In this document: positions 10,201 to 17,566 of the stretch, piece after piece
Numbering within the stretch: position 1 is the stretch's first letter
Layout: the number at the start of each line of letters is the position of its first letter
Origin: a bacterium
Lineage (GTDB): Bacteria; Vulcanimicrobiota; Vulcanimicrobiia; Vulcanimicrobiales; Vulcanimicrobiaceae
Assembly: GCA_021805775.1 (NCBI GenBank)
Contig: JAJZED010000009.1
Span: 1-64,000, forward strand
Direction: 5' to 3'
Length of the DNA stretch: 64,000 nt
Translations under genes and position numbers: made by a program
Notes under the pieces: generated by a model
Databases searched by the model: none
The model's input: only the letters and a program-made list of their open reading frames with translations
What the model was told of the DNA's origin: nothing

Positions 10201-10347
10201 GCGAAGCGGCCCGACCTCGCGCCAAGAGAGCCCGCCGAAAGCGGACTGAGGAACCGAGGCGAGCATCTGCCCGGCGGCCTTCGCCGGGAGCGGGATCGAG
10301 GGCGCGAAGAGCGCCAGCGCAAGCGCGCAAAGTATGAAACGTCGCAT
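7267..10347 (-). CDS. Secreted VPS10/sortilin-like beta-propeller protein
   Basis: The 1026-residue protein has a signal peptide over the first 24 residues (MRRFILCALALALFAPS, cut near AKA). It then has many BNR/Asp-box-like repeats of the type S-D-G-G-K-T-W spread over residues about 50-720. Such repeats form a sortilin/VPS10-type or YVTN-like propeller. The C-terminal third (from about residue 770) looks like a separate beta-rich domain with a helical tail. Proteins of this kind are annotated as exported 'glycosyl hydrolases', but the enzymatic activity is unproven and I infer none. No Shine-Dalgarno sequence is seen before the ATG. It is the last gene of the leftward run that includes the TPM protein and faces the repeat cluster. 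Confidence 0.85.
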   Translation of the reverse strand: MRRFILCALALALFAPSIPLPAKAAGQMLASVPQSAFGGLSWREVGPLRGGRAVAVTGVPGQPNHYYFGAVDGGVWETEDAGRTWKPILDKENIGSIGAIAVAPSAVRTIYVGTGEPDMRSDIGYGNGMYVSHDGGKTWTHIGLRDTRQIAAIVVDPQNANVVYVAALGHAYGPNAERGVFKSVDGGKTWQKILYKNENTGAISLSMDPQNPQVLYAALWQTRRPPWNVYPPSNGPGSGLYKSTDGGAHWTQLRAGLPSTVGRIGVAVAPSDPQIVYARVDSDRAHGGIYRSNDGGAHWLKTDGDIRIWKRGWYFGELAVDPKNPDTLYTMDTSTYRSTDGGKTFIAIKGQPGGDDYHQLWIYPQDPTHMVLGGDQGVVVTVDNAKTWSSWYNQPTAQVYHISVDNAFPYHIYGSQQDSGAFSLLSRSKYAHLSMRDWQPVDAGSESGWLIPDPRKIGRVIAAAPSVLAPPTIEDTTTGWEQNIDPEAAHPHHFWRYTWTLPLALSSVDHRTLYFGTQRIFRTRNFGYSWHIVSPDLTRAHGDDHPANLDPATLADNIGLKRRGVVYAIAPSPIRANIVWAGTDDGQLWVTTDGCKHWRNVTPKALTPWSKVGIIAASHFNPQVAYVAVDRHRLDDLTPYIYRTTDGGKHWTKIVNGIPPHDFVNVVREDPHRPGLLYAGTERGMFISFDNGDRWESFQRNLPVTSVRDIVVKHGDIIIATHGRGVYIMDDVARLREISAASLNARAYLYTPAVSYRLKPYNDEETPIPYDEAQLDNPTYGMQIDYAIGKQPTTPVVLEIRDAKGTVLRRWSSSQHVTAPNPQKVDIPAYWLRAMPLPGISLGTHRFAWDLRAGSPGGPMVPPGTYRVVLKVDGKTYARNATLLRDPRTHTSNAELRAQFAFAQTLDATIHRIRVAQYAAQRLLDGGKLDASSKHELLTQVIGVPPKSSPDDSIGKASLDFSSLGFLASAYGGLASAVESGQGTFAAAPRNAPDPGITATMQTAKRKLDAILAKTLARLASLERGH

Positions 10348-10389
10348 GGGGGGCGCATTCTGCGTGAGCGCGCGCGCCCCCCCGCGCTG

Positions 10390-11448
10390 TTACCAGCCGC
10401 CGGAGTCGCCGCCCCCGCCCATATCGCCGCCGCCGAAGCCGCCGCCACCCATATCGCCGAAGCCGCCGCCGCCGAAATCACCGCTGCTCGCGCCGCCCAT
10501 ATCGGCCTGGCCGGCATCGCCGCCCCAGCCGCCGGCGTCGGGTGCGCCCATCTGCGAGGCATCGGCGATGTTGGAGCCGCCGCCCATCATCCCGCCGCCC
10601 ATCATGCCGCCGCCGCCGAAGAGCTGGTTCCCCAGCCACGCGCCGCCGAGCCCGCCGAGCAGGCCGCTGAGAAGGCCGCCGCCCATCATGCCGCCCCCGC
10701 CGTAGCCCATCGGCTGCCCCATTGGGGCGCCGCCGGTTGGAGCGACCGGGCCCGCGGGCGGGCCGCCGGCCATCGGGCCCGCCATCGGGCCGTAGGGCGG
10801 GCGCTGCGCCGAGGCGCGCATAATCGAACGCAAGACGAGAAAGCCGACGATAAAGACGATCAACCAAAACACGACGTTCGGTCCTTTCCGGTGTTGTACC
10901 GGTGAAGCGATACCCGCTGCGGGTACCGTCGCAGGCACGCCGTAGGAACGCGCGGGTGCATTCGCGTTTTGCAGCGAGCCGAGATGCGAACGATAGATCC
11001 CGACGAGCGTTCCCGCCGCATCGGTGATGCCGCCGTTAAAATCGGCTGCCTTAAATTGTGCTTCCATCGCTTGCCGAATCGGCGCAACGATCGAAGGGGT
11101 GAACCAGCCCGCGCGGACGCCGGCGGCGTCGGGCACGATGATATCTTTATGCTCGGCCATCGCGACGAAGATCATCACGCCGTTGACGGCATACTGCGAA
11201 AACGCTTGCTGCGCCGCGGCGTGGAGCCCGGTGCCGCCGAGCGAAGGAACGGTGACGACCACGACCTGTTTTCCGGTCTCGGCGTTAAACGCGCTCAAAC
11301 TCCGGTCGAGCCGCGCGGCCGCCGTCGGCGAAAGCATATTCGCGCCGTCGTGCACGAAACTCGCCGCTCGCGCGGCGACGGGAAACGCGAGCGCTGCAAA
11401 CGCAGCGAGCGTTGCGGAGAGACGAGCCCATCGGCTGCAAAGGTTCAT
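10390..11448 (-). CDS. TPM domain membrane protein with glycine/methionine-rich tail
   Basis: The 352-residue protein begins with a signal peptide (to about residue 28, AARA), followed by a TPM_phosphatase domain (residues about 30-150; FVHDGANMLSPTAAARLD is the typical opening). There is one membrane segment near residues 185-205 (VVFWLIVFIVGFLVLRS), and the last 130 residues are almost entirely Gly, Met, Ala and Pro. TPM proteins (YgcG, Psb32) are linked to membrane protein quality control; the enzymatic role is disputed. The tail is far longer and richer in Met than the short GGGxSGGW tails usual in the family, although it still ends GGGDSGGW. It lies 67 bp downstream of the 52-residue membrane orf. 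Confidence 0.85.
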   Translation of the reverse strand: MNLCSRWARLSATLAAFAALAFPVAARAASFVHDGANMLSPTAAARLDRSLSAFNAETGKQVVVVTVPSLGGTGLHAAAQQAFSQYAVNGVMIFVAMAEHKDIIVPDAAGVRAGWFTPSIVAPIRQAMEAQFKAADFNGGITDAAGTLVGIYRSHLGSLQNANAPARSYGVPATVPAAGIASPVQHRKGPNVVFWLIVFIVGFLVLRSIMRASAQRPPYGPMAGPMAGGPPAGPVAPTGGAPMGQPMGYGGGGMMGGGLLSGLLGGLGGAWLGNQLFGGGGMMGGGMMGGGSNIADASQMGAPDAGGWGGDAGQADMGGASSGDFGGGGFGDMGGGGFGGGDMGGGGDSGGW

Positions 11449-11515
11449 GGGTGACTGCTTCCTCCGCGTTCTACTACCGCGGGGTTCGGGGGAGTGTTTC
11501 GAACGCGTCGTTCGC

Positions 11516-11674
11516 TTACGGCGTTCCGCCGAGATGCACGCTCATCGCAAGCACGCCGCCGGCGACCGTGAAGATGAAGATCCCGAGGAATATCCAGACC
11601 CCGAAGCGCAGCAACTGCGAAAAACGTTGCCGCTCGGCCTTGGTTTTGTAAACGACGCGGGCGCGCGTACTCAT
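11516..11674 (-). CDS. 52-residue single-pass membrane protein, translationally coupled to rsfS
   Basis: The reverse strand encodes MSTRARVVYKTKAE, then a basic-aromatic stretch, one hydrophobic segment of about 22 residues (VWIFLGIFIFTVAGGVLAMS) and a short tail ending GGTP. The ATG overlaps the rsfS stop in an ATGA, and AGGAG lies seven bases upstream, inside rsfS. Positive residues before the membrane segment predict an inside N-terminus. I do not recognise the family. Coupling to rsfS and the good ribosome-binding site argue that it is translated. Confidence 0.7.
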   Translation of the reverse strand: MSTRARVVYKTKAERQRFSQLLRFGVWIFLGIFIFTVAGGVLAMSVHLGGTP

Positions 11675-12015
11675 GCTTGCTCCTCTCGACTAGTCGGTAA
11701 AGGCTCTCCCCAGAGCCGCTCAAGATTGTAGAACGTCCGCTGCTCCGGCGTAAAGATGTGGACGATCGCCGTGCCGAGATCGAGCAGGATCCAACTCCCT
11801 TCGGCGTAGCCTTCGACGCGCGCGACCCGCCCGCCCGAAGCCTCGACCGCTTCGACGATGGCGTCGGCGATCGCGCGGGTCTGGATCTTCGAGCGCCCGG
11901 TGACCAGCACGAAATGGTCGGCGAGGATCGTCTTGGAGCCGACCTCCAACGCCTCGAACTCCTCGCCCTTCTTCTCCTCCGCGGCGGCGCGGACGATATC
12001 AATGAGTGCTGACAG
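11671..12015 (-). CDS. rsfS: Ribosome silencing factor RsfS, apparently with a CTG start
   Basis: RsfS binds ribosomal protein uL14 on the 50S subunit and blocks subunit joining when nutrients run out. The core is clear: ILADHFVLVTGRSKIQTRAI, then EGYAEGSWILLDLGTAIVHIF. The only ATG, GTG or TTG in frame is a TTG at 11949. That start would remove the N-terminal helix that the family has. The frame continues upstream as SALIDIVRAAAEEKKGEE, a good RsfS N-terminus, to a stop at 12033. GGAAGG lies six bases before a CTG at 12015, giving 114 residues, the usual length. The 5' end overlaps yqeK and the 3' end overlaps the next orf by ATGA. Confidence 0.88.
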   Translation of the reverse strand: MSALIDIVRAAAEEKKGEEFEALEVGSKTILADHFVLVTGRSKIQTRAIADAIVEAVEASGGRVARVEGYAEGSWILLDLGTAIVHIFTPEQRTFYNLERLWGEPLPTSREEQA

Positions 12016-12595
12016 TGGAAACCTTCCCTTTCATATGTGAGAACGTATCCAATGCGGCTTTCGTCCTCGGAGCGATCTCGTAACCTCGGCTGCGGGAATA
12101 CGCGACCGTCCGTTCGAGCGTAGCATACATCGCCGCATCGAGATCCTGCATTGCCAGCTCCCAGAGCTGCCCGCGCTCGGCGAAATTGCGTTTCGGTTCG
12201 AGTGCGTCGGCGAGATAGAGCACCCGGGCGAGCGGCGACATCTGCGCGGCGCCGAGGGTATGCGCGGCGACGGCATCGGCGATCTCGGAATCGCGCACCG
12301 CGAAGCGTTCGCTCGCGAGCATCGCACCCAAGGGTGCGTGCAGCACGATGGGATTGCGTCGCTCGAAATCATCGACCGGATAGTTGCGGCGGGCGGCCTC
12401 CTCGAGCAAGCGCGATGCGGACCACAGCCGCCCGAGATCGTGCAACATTCCTGCGGTGCGCGCGCGCGCGGCATCGAGGCCGTGCCGCATCGCTAAGAGC
12501 TCCGCGCAGCGCGCGACGCGAATGCAGTGGTCGGCGCGATCTCTCTGACTGATCGCCGAACGCATCTCGCGCGCGATCTCCGTGTAGCGATTCAT
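11999..12595 (-). CDS. yqeK: YqeK-type HD-domain bis(5'-nucleosyl)-tetraphosphatase
   Basis: The 198-residue HD-superfamily phosphohydrolase has a metal-binding His early (RADHCIRVARCAELLA), the HD pair in GMLHDLGRLW, a further His in VLHAPLGA and the distal Asp in YLADALEPKRNF. This is the YqeK pattern. YqeK enzymes hydrolyse diadenosine tetraphosphate symmetrically and are typically encoded beside rsfS and nadD, as here with rsfS. nadD itself is absent from this spot. The ATG overlaps the rimI stop by ATGA, so translation is probably coupled along the tsaE-tsaB-rimI-yqeK-rsfS run. Confidence 0.92.
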   Translation of the reverse strand: MNRYTEIAREMRSAISQRDRADHCIRVARCAELLAMRHGLDAARARTAGMLHDLGRLWSASRLLEEAARRNYPVDDFERRNPIVLHAPLGAMLASERFAVRDSEIADAVAAHTLGAAQMSPLARVLYLADALEPKRNFAERGQLWELAMQDLDAAMYATLERTVAYSRSRGYEIAPRTKAALDTFSHMKGKVSTVSTH

Positions 12596-13128
12596 CGAAG
12601 TTTCGCGCGCAGCGCATCCAAGCGCGCGCGATAGAGCTCGCCCTGAAGGTTACCCGCCCACATGACGAGCGCGCTTTCGTTATTATCGCTATAGTACGAT
12701 TTCCGCGTGGTGACGGTGGTAAAACCGTATTTTTGATAGAGTTGCTGCGCCCCGACGTTGCTCTCGCGTACCTCTAAAGTCATCCATGCCGCTCCAAGTT
12801 CGATCGCCTTGTCGAGAAGATGCAACAGCAAACGCTCGCCGTACCGGCGGCCGCGTAAATCCGGGTCGACCGCGATGGTCGTTACGTGCGAATCTTCGAG
12901 AATCACCCAGATGCCGCCGTAGGCGACGATGCGCGAACCGACGCGTCCGACGAAATAATGAGCGAGTTTATTGGAGCGCAGTTCGTTGGCGAAGGCATCG
13001 TGCGGCCACTGCGTCGAGAACGAGAGCAGTTCGATACGCGTGACGGCATTGATATCTTCTAATTGCATCGCTTCGATCAGCAGCGGCTCGGGCGCCGAAG
13101 CGTGCGCGGGGTCGAGATCGAGCTTCAC
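12592..13128 (-). CDS. rimI: RimI-type ribosomal protein N-acetyltransferase
   Basis: This GNAT-fold enzyme of 178 residues acetylates the N-terminal alanine of ribosomal protein bS18. The acetyl-CoA binding signature LRGRRYGERLL lies near residues 91-101, after the IAVDPD strand, and LYQKYGFTTVTTRKSYY is the characteristic C-terminal segment. The open frame runs far upstream through tsaB, but the upstream translation is arginine-rich and out of character. The chosen GTG at 13128 overlaps the tsaB stop as GTGA and leaves a normal N-terminus. The order tsaB-rimI is common in bacteria. Confidence 0.93.
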   Translation of the reverse strand: MKLDLDPAHASAPEPLLIEAMQLEDINAVTRIELLSFSTQWPHDAFANELRSNKLAHYFVGRVGSRIVAYGGIWVILEDSHVTTIAVDPDLRGRRYGERLLLHLLDKAIELGAAWMTLEVRESNVGAQQLYQKYGFTTVTTRKSYYSDNNESALVMWAGNLQGELYRARLDALRAKLR

Positions 13129-13775
13129 GCGCGCGTCGGAATCTTCGCGGCGGGCGCTTCGCCGTAATCGGCGACGAGCGCGTGCGGCGAGGCGGCGGCA
13201 GGCATGGCGCGTGCGAGGCGCGCGAGCGCGAGGATGGGCGATGGAACCGCTGGTAACGAGAACACGGGCTGCCCGCGTTCGGCGAGCAGGGGCGCGACGC
13301 CCGCCGTCGCCCCGGCGAGTGCCAACGGCTCCGGGAGGGCCCGCGGCAGCAACGCCGCGAGCGTGGCGGCGAGCTCCCCCGAAGCGCGTCGCTCGCCGGC
13401 GACGCTGCACAGGCGCGCCGAGATGATTCCGGGGCGCCCTTCGACCACCGTCAGCCGCGGCAGCTGCCGCGCCCCGGCTTCGAGCACGTCGAACGAGGAG
13501 AGGCCGACCAACGGGAGATTCCACGCAAGCGCGAGCGCCTTCGCATAACTTAAGGCGACGCGCAGCCCGGTAAAGCTGCCGGGGCCGAGGCCGACGGCGA
13601 TACGGTCGATCTCGCCCGGCGCGACCGCCGCCTCGTCGAAGAGCGCGGAGATCGCGGCGAGCCCCCCTTCGAGCGCTTGGTTGGCATCGACGCGACGCTC
13701 TGCGAGCACGCGATCCTCGTCGAGCAGCGCGCACGCGAAGGCTCCGAGCGCCGCATCGACGGCGAGGAGCCTCAT
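13125..13775 (-). CDS. tsaB: tRNA threonylcarbamoyladenosine biosynthesis protein TsaB
   Basis: TsaB (216 residues) is the inactive ASKHA-fold partner of TsaD in making t6A37 on ANN-decoding tRNAs. The N-terminus MRLLAVDAALGAFACALLD and the segment VGLGPGSFTGLRVALSYAKA are diagnostic. The ATG overlaps the tsaE stop in an ATGA and the stop overlaps the rimI GTG, so all three are coupled. TsaD and TsaC are not in this window. An upstream extension in the same frame is the shadow of tsaE and was dropped. Confidence 0.95.
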   Translation of the reverse strand: MRLLAVDAALGAFACALLDEDRVLAERRVDANQALEGGLAAISALFDEAAVAPGEIDRIAVGLGPGSFTGLRVALSYAKALALAWNLPLVGLSSFDVLEAGARQLPRLTVVEGRPGIISARLCSVAGERRASGELAATLAALLPRALPEPLALAGATAGVAPLLAERGQPVFSLPAVPSPILALARLARAMPAAASPHALVADYGEAPAAKIPTRA

Positions 13776-14227
13776 CTCGGCGGCTCGACGACGAGCGTGC
13801 GCGGCTCGTCCCCGGCGCCGGCGATCTCGACGCGATAGAGGCGCTGCGGCAAGAGCGAAGCCAGGTGCTCGGGCCACTCGACGAGCACGATCGCACTGCC
13901 GTCGAACGCTCCCTCGAGCCCGCTCTCGGCGAGCTCACCGGGGCTTTCGATGCGATACCCGTCGAGGTGCTCGATCGGAATGCGACCGGCGCGTTCGTAA
14001 CGGTGGCGCAGCGTGAACGTCGGGCTCGCCACTTCTTCGTGCCCCTGAATCGCGCGGACGACCGCGCGCACGAAGCGCGTCTTGCCCGCGCCGAGCGGGC
14101 CGTGCAGTGCGACGACATCGCCCGCGTAGAGATGCCCGGCGAAAGCAGCGGCGAAGGCATCGAATGCGGCGATGTCGCGGCAAGTCTCGCGTGAGGTGGC
14201 GTCGAAGGCGCTCGCGGTGAACTTCAC
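13772..14227 (-). CDS. tsaE: tRNA threonylcarbamoyladenosine biosynthesis ATPase TsaE
   Basis: TsaE is the ATPase that resets the TsaBD complex in t6A synthesis. The Walker A motif GPLGAGKT lies at residues 43-50 with this start, followed by SPTFTL, HLDGYRI and VLVEWPEHL, all family hallmarks. Starting at GTG 14227 gives 151 residues, the normal length, with AAGGA about ten bases upstream. The frame stays open to another GTG at 14605, which would add a 126-residue Arg/Gly-rich extension of no recognised fold. I treat that as a separate question. First gene of the leftward translational chain. Confidence 0.92.
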   Translation of the reverse strand: MKFTASAFDATSRETCRDIAAFDAFAAAFAGHLYAGDVVALHGPLGAGKTRFVRAVVRAIQGHEEVASPTFTLRHRYERAGRIPIEHLDGYRIESPGELAESGLEGAFDGSAIVLVEWPEHLASLLPQRLYRVEIAGAGDEPRTLVVEPPR

Positions 14228-14639
14228 TATTCCGGCTTCCTTCGCCGCCGAAGGCTGGGCGTCCTGAGCGAGGATCTCTCGGGCGCGCTCCACCAGAGCT
14301 TCGAGAGCGCGCTGACGACGCTCGAGGCAGACTTCGCTCGTGCCGGTGAGGCCCTGCATGCCGATCTCGCCGAGATCGAGGCCCGCTCGCAGCCGACGCC
14401 CCCAGAGCCGTCCGATCGTGCCGAAAACATCGCCGCGGCGACCGCTCCCGCCGCGCCGCGCCCCCCCGACGACGGCGGATCGCGCGTGAATTTCGACGAG
14501 GACGAACCTGCCCCGGTCGTTCAGTTCGACGATCTCCCAACCTGGGAAGAAGGCACGTAAACCGCGAAGATAACGGTATTGTGTCGGTGGCGTCTTCGAC
14601 GTCACTCTAGCATCTGCACGCCGGAGTCAACCGTAAGCC
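14228..14639. other. Gap between tsaE and gyrA with open frames on both strands
   Basis: No gene can be called with confidence. On the minus strand the tsaE frame stays open from a GTG at 14605. On the plus strand an open frame runs from about 14195 to a TAA at 14558-14560. It reads as a helical segment (SEDLSGALHQSFESALTT), a proline-rich stretch and an acidic end (VVQFDDLPTWEEGT), but has no ATG, GTG or TTG before its last 30 codons. The remaining 79 bp before gyrA must hold the gyrA promoter and leader. Confidence 0.5.
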
Positions 14640-17147
14640 TTGAGTAACGAGCACATTCAAACGGTCAACGTCGAAGACGAGATGAAGGAGAGCTATCTCT
14701 CCTATGCGATGTCGGTCATCGCCTCGCGAGCGTTGCCCGACGTTCGCGACGGCCTCAAACCCGTCCAACGCCGCATTCTTTATGCGATGCGCGAGATGGG
14801 CTTCGACCCGAGCAAACAGCACCGCAAATGCGCCGGTATCATCGGCGAAGTCTTAAAGAGCTACCATCCGCACGGCGATCAGTCGGTTTACGATGCGCTC
14901 GTTCGCCTCGCACAAGATTTCACGCTGCGCTATCCCTTGGTCGACGGGCACGGGAACTTCGGTTCGATCGATCCCGATTCTCCCGCTGCGTACCGTTACA
15001 CCGAGGCTCGGCTCGCGCGCCTCGCGCTCGATCTCCTCGCGGACATCGATAAAGAGACCGTCCCCTTTACCCCGAACTTCGATAACCAGAGCACCGAACC
15101 GGCGGTTCTGCCGGGGCGTTTGCCGCAGTTGCTGGTCAACGGCTGCAGCGGTATCGCCGTCGGCATGGCGACGAACGTTCCGCCGCATAACCTCGGCGAG
15201 GTCGCCGATGCGGTCGTTGCGATTCTCGATAACGAAAACGTCACCGACGACGAACTCTGCGATATCGTCAAGGGCCCCGATTTTCCCACCGGCGGCACGG
15301 TCCTCGGGCACGAAGCGATCCGACAGGCATATAAAACGGGTCGCGGCTCGATTCCTATTCGCGGCAAAGCCGAAATCATCGAAGAAAAAGGCCGCCATAA
15401 GATCGTCATCACCGAGATCCCCTACCAAGTCTATAAGAGCCGCATCGTCGAGGCGATCGCCGAAGCGCACTCCGAGAAAAAAATCCAAGGTATCGCGCGT
15501 CTCGACGATCTGAGCAACCGTAAAGGCATGCGCGTCGTCGTGGAATTGCAGAAGAGCGCGACCCCGAAGGTGGTGCTCAACCAACTCTTCAAGCACACGC
15601 CGCTGCAATCGAGCTTCGGGTTCAACATGCTCGCACTCGTTCCGGCGGGCGCGCCGAAAGCCGATGGGACGACACCGCTGGAACCGCAGGTGCTGAACCT
15701 GCGTCAATTGCTCGACCACTACATCACGCACCGCAAAGACGTTATCGTCAAGCGCACCGCCTACGATCTTCGCAAAGCGCAAGAACGCGCTCATTTGCTC
15801 GAAGGTTATCGCATCGCGCTCGACAACATCGACGAGATCATCGCGCTGATCCGCAGCAGCGATTCCACCGACGAAGCGAAGGGCAAACTCGTCGCGCGCT
15901 TCTCGCTCTCGGAGATCCAAGCGCAAGCTATCGTCGACATGCGTCTGCGCACCCTTACCGGCCTCGAGCGCAAGAAGATTGAAGACGAATATCTCGAGCT
16001 CATCAAAACCATCGCCGACTTAGAAGACGTTCTCCGCAGCCCGCGCCGCGTCGCAGCGATCGTCAAAGAAGATGCGCTCGATCTGAAAAAACGGCACGGC
16101 GACGAACGCCGCACCCTCGTGCTGCCCGCCGAAGACGAAATTTCGGTCGAACAGCTCATTCCGAATACGGACGTCGTGGTCACCTACACCGATGGCGGAT
16201 ACATCAAACGCGTTTCGGTCGACACCTTCCGTACGCAGAACCGCGGCGGCCGAGGCGTGACCGGCATCTCCAATCTCAAGCGCGAAGATGTCGTCCGCAA
16301 CTTCTTCGCGACGAAGACGCACGACCACGTGCTCTTCTTCACCAACAAAGGCCGCGTCTATCGTTTGCGCGCGTACGAGATTCCCGATACCACGCGACAG
16401 GCACGCGGCACCGCGTTGGTCAACCTCCTCACCCTTCCGCCGGGCGAGCAGGTTACCGCCTGTTTCCCGATCGACACGTTCGAAGGCGATAAGTCGCTCG
16501 TCATGGTCACGACGCACGGCGTCATTAAAAAGACGAAACTCGACGAGTTTTCAAACGTGCGCCGGAACGGCCTCAATGCCATCAACCTTGACGAAGGCGA
16601 CGAACTGCTCGCCGTCGATCTCGCGACGGGAACGCGCGATATCATTCTCTGCACGCGCGCCGGCATGGCGGTACATTTTAACGAACAAAATGTCCGCGCG
16701 ATGGGGCGCAATGCTCGCGGAGTCAAGGCGATGACGCTGGAGAGCGGCGATGAAATTATCGCGATGGATGTGATCGAAGACGAGCGCAAAGAAGTATTGC
16801 TCGTCACGTCGCAAGCCTTCGGAAAACGCACGCCGATCGACGACTATCGCCATACCTCGCGCGGCGGCAAAGGCGTGAAGGCCTTTGCGAAGGAGCGCGA
16901 AGATATCGGCCGCGTCGTCGATCAAATTATGGTCGCCCCCGAAGACCAACTGCTCATGATCACCTCGGGGAACCAAGTGATTCGCATCAACGTCAAAGAT
17001 ATCCGTAGGGCCGGGCGCGCGACCAAGGGTGTCCGCCTGCAACGCCTCGGCGAAGGTGACGAAGTGATCGCAATCACGAACCTCGGCAAGCAGGCCGAAC
17101 TTATTACCGGCATCACCGGGGAGCCGACGCAGACCGAGCTGGCATAA
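14640..17147 (+). CDS. gyrA: DNA gyrase subunit A
   Basis: The 835-residue protein is the breakage-reunion subunit of gyrase. The N-terminus has SYLSYAMSVIASRALPDVRD. The catalytic tyrosine sits in the AAYRYTEARL segment near residue 121. A long winged-helix/tower region precedes six C-terminal beta-pinwheel blades. A GyrA-box-like NRGGRGVTG in the first blade and repeated xRxGxGVK-type segments favour GyrA over ParC. The start is TTG; no ATG lies near the conserved N-terminus, and the next in-frame ATG would remove it. gyrB is not adjacent. A hairpin (17132-17156) overlaps the stop codon. Confidence 0.95.
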   Translation: MSNEHIQTVNVEDEMKESYLSYAMSVIASRALPDVRDGLKPVQRRILYAMREMGFDPSKQHRKCAGIIGEVLKSYHPHGDQSVYDALVRLAQDFTLRYPLVDGHGNFGSIDPDSPAAYRYTEARLARLALDLLADIDKETVPFTPNFDNQSTEPAVLPGRLPQLLVNGCSGIAVGMATNVPPHNLGEVADAVVAILDNENVTDDELCDIVKGPDFPTGGTVLGHEAIRQAYKTGRGSIPIRGKAEIIEEKGRHKIVITEIPYQVYKSRIVEAIAEAHSEKKIQGIARLDDLSNRKGMRVVVELQKSATPKVVLNQLFKHTPLQSSFGFNMLALVPAGAPKADGTTPLEPQVLNLRQLLDHYITHRKDVIVKRTAYDLRKAQERAHLLEGYRIALDNIDEIIALIRSSDSTDEAKGKLVARFSLSEIQAQAIVDMRLRTLTGLERKKIEDEYLELIKTIADLEDVLRSPRRVAAIVKEDALDLKKRHGDERRTLVLPAEDEISVEQLIPNTDVVVTYTDGGYIKRVSVDTFRTQNRGGRGVTGISNLKREDVVRNFFATKTHDHVLFFTNKGRVYRLRAYEIPDTTRQARGTALVNLLTLPPGEQVTACFPIDTFEGDKSLVMVTTHGVIKKTKLDEFSNVRRNGLNAINLDEGDELLAVDLATGTRDIILCTRAGMAVHFNEQNVRAMGRNARGVKAMTLESGDEIIAMDVIEDERKEVLLVTSQAFGKRTPIDDYRHTSRGGKGVKAFAKEREDIGRVVDQIMVAPEDQLLMITSGNQVIRINVKDIRRAGRATKGVRLQRLGEGDEVIAITNLGKQAELITGITGEPTQTELA

Positions 17148-17156
17148 AGCTCGGTC
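17132..17156. other. Inverted repeat spanning the gyrA stop codon
   Basis: GACCGAGCT (17132-17140) pairs perfectly with AGCTCGGTC (17148-17156) around a seven-base loop that contains the TAA stop. No T-tract follows, so it is not a classical terminator. It could stabilise the mRNA end or be incidental. Confidence 0.35.
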
Positions 17157-17221
17157 GCCCGGCTCGTGCAACCAGGCACCGCGAACGCGCGGTTGAAGCA
17201 TCGTAGAAAAAGGAGTCTATC

Positions 17222-17548
17222 GTGAGTGCAATAGCTGAAGTCAGCCAAGCAAATTTTCAGAGCGAGGTCCTGGGGAACAACCAGCCGGTACTCGTTGATT
17301 TCTGGGCACCCTGGTGCGGCCCGTGTCGCATGCTCTCCCCGGTTGTCGAAAAAGTCGCAGCAGCCCATGAGGGCAAAGCCAAATTCGTCAAACTCAATAC
17401 CGACGAAAACCCGTCGCTGAGCGGGCAGTACGGCGTCTCGGGCATTCCCTGTCTGATTCTTTTCAAGGGCGGCCAGGCCGTCGATCGCATCGTCGGATAC
17501 GTGCCCGAAGCACAGATCAGTTCGATGCTCGCCCGGCACCTGAACTAA
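17222..17548 (+). CDS. trxA: Thioredoxin
   Basis: This 108-residue cytosolic thiol-disulfide reductase has the active site WCGPC at residues 31-35 within VDFWAPWCGPCRML, and the cis-proline segment GIPCLILFKGG. The extra Cys next to the cis-proline (GIPC instead of GIPT) is a mild oddity. The GTG start is supported by AAGGAG seven bases upstream. It lies 19 bp before selA. Thioredoxin reduces selenite-pathway intermediates in some bacteria, but that link is only inference from position. Confidence 0.96.
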   Translation: MSAIAEVSQANFQSEVLGNNQPVLVDFWAPWCGPCRMLSPVVEKVAAAHEGKAKFVKLNTDENPSLSGQYGVSGIPCLILFKGGQAVDRIVGYVPEAQISSMLARHLN

Positions 17549-17566
17549 GCTCCACTGCGAGCAGCG

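Noticed and set aside
12592-14160. A single 522-residue reading frame covering rimI and most of tsaB/tsaE
   Set aside because: The upstream 340 residues are Arg-rich antisense-like translation of tsaB and tsaE; the GTG at 13128 with a GTGA overlap explains rimI fully.
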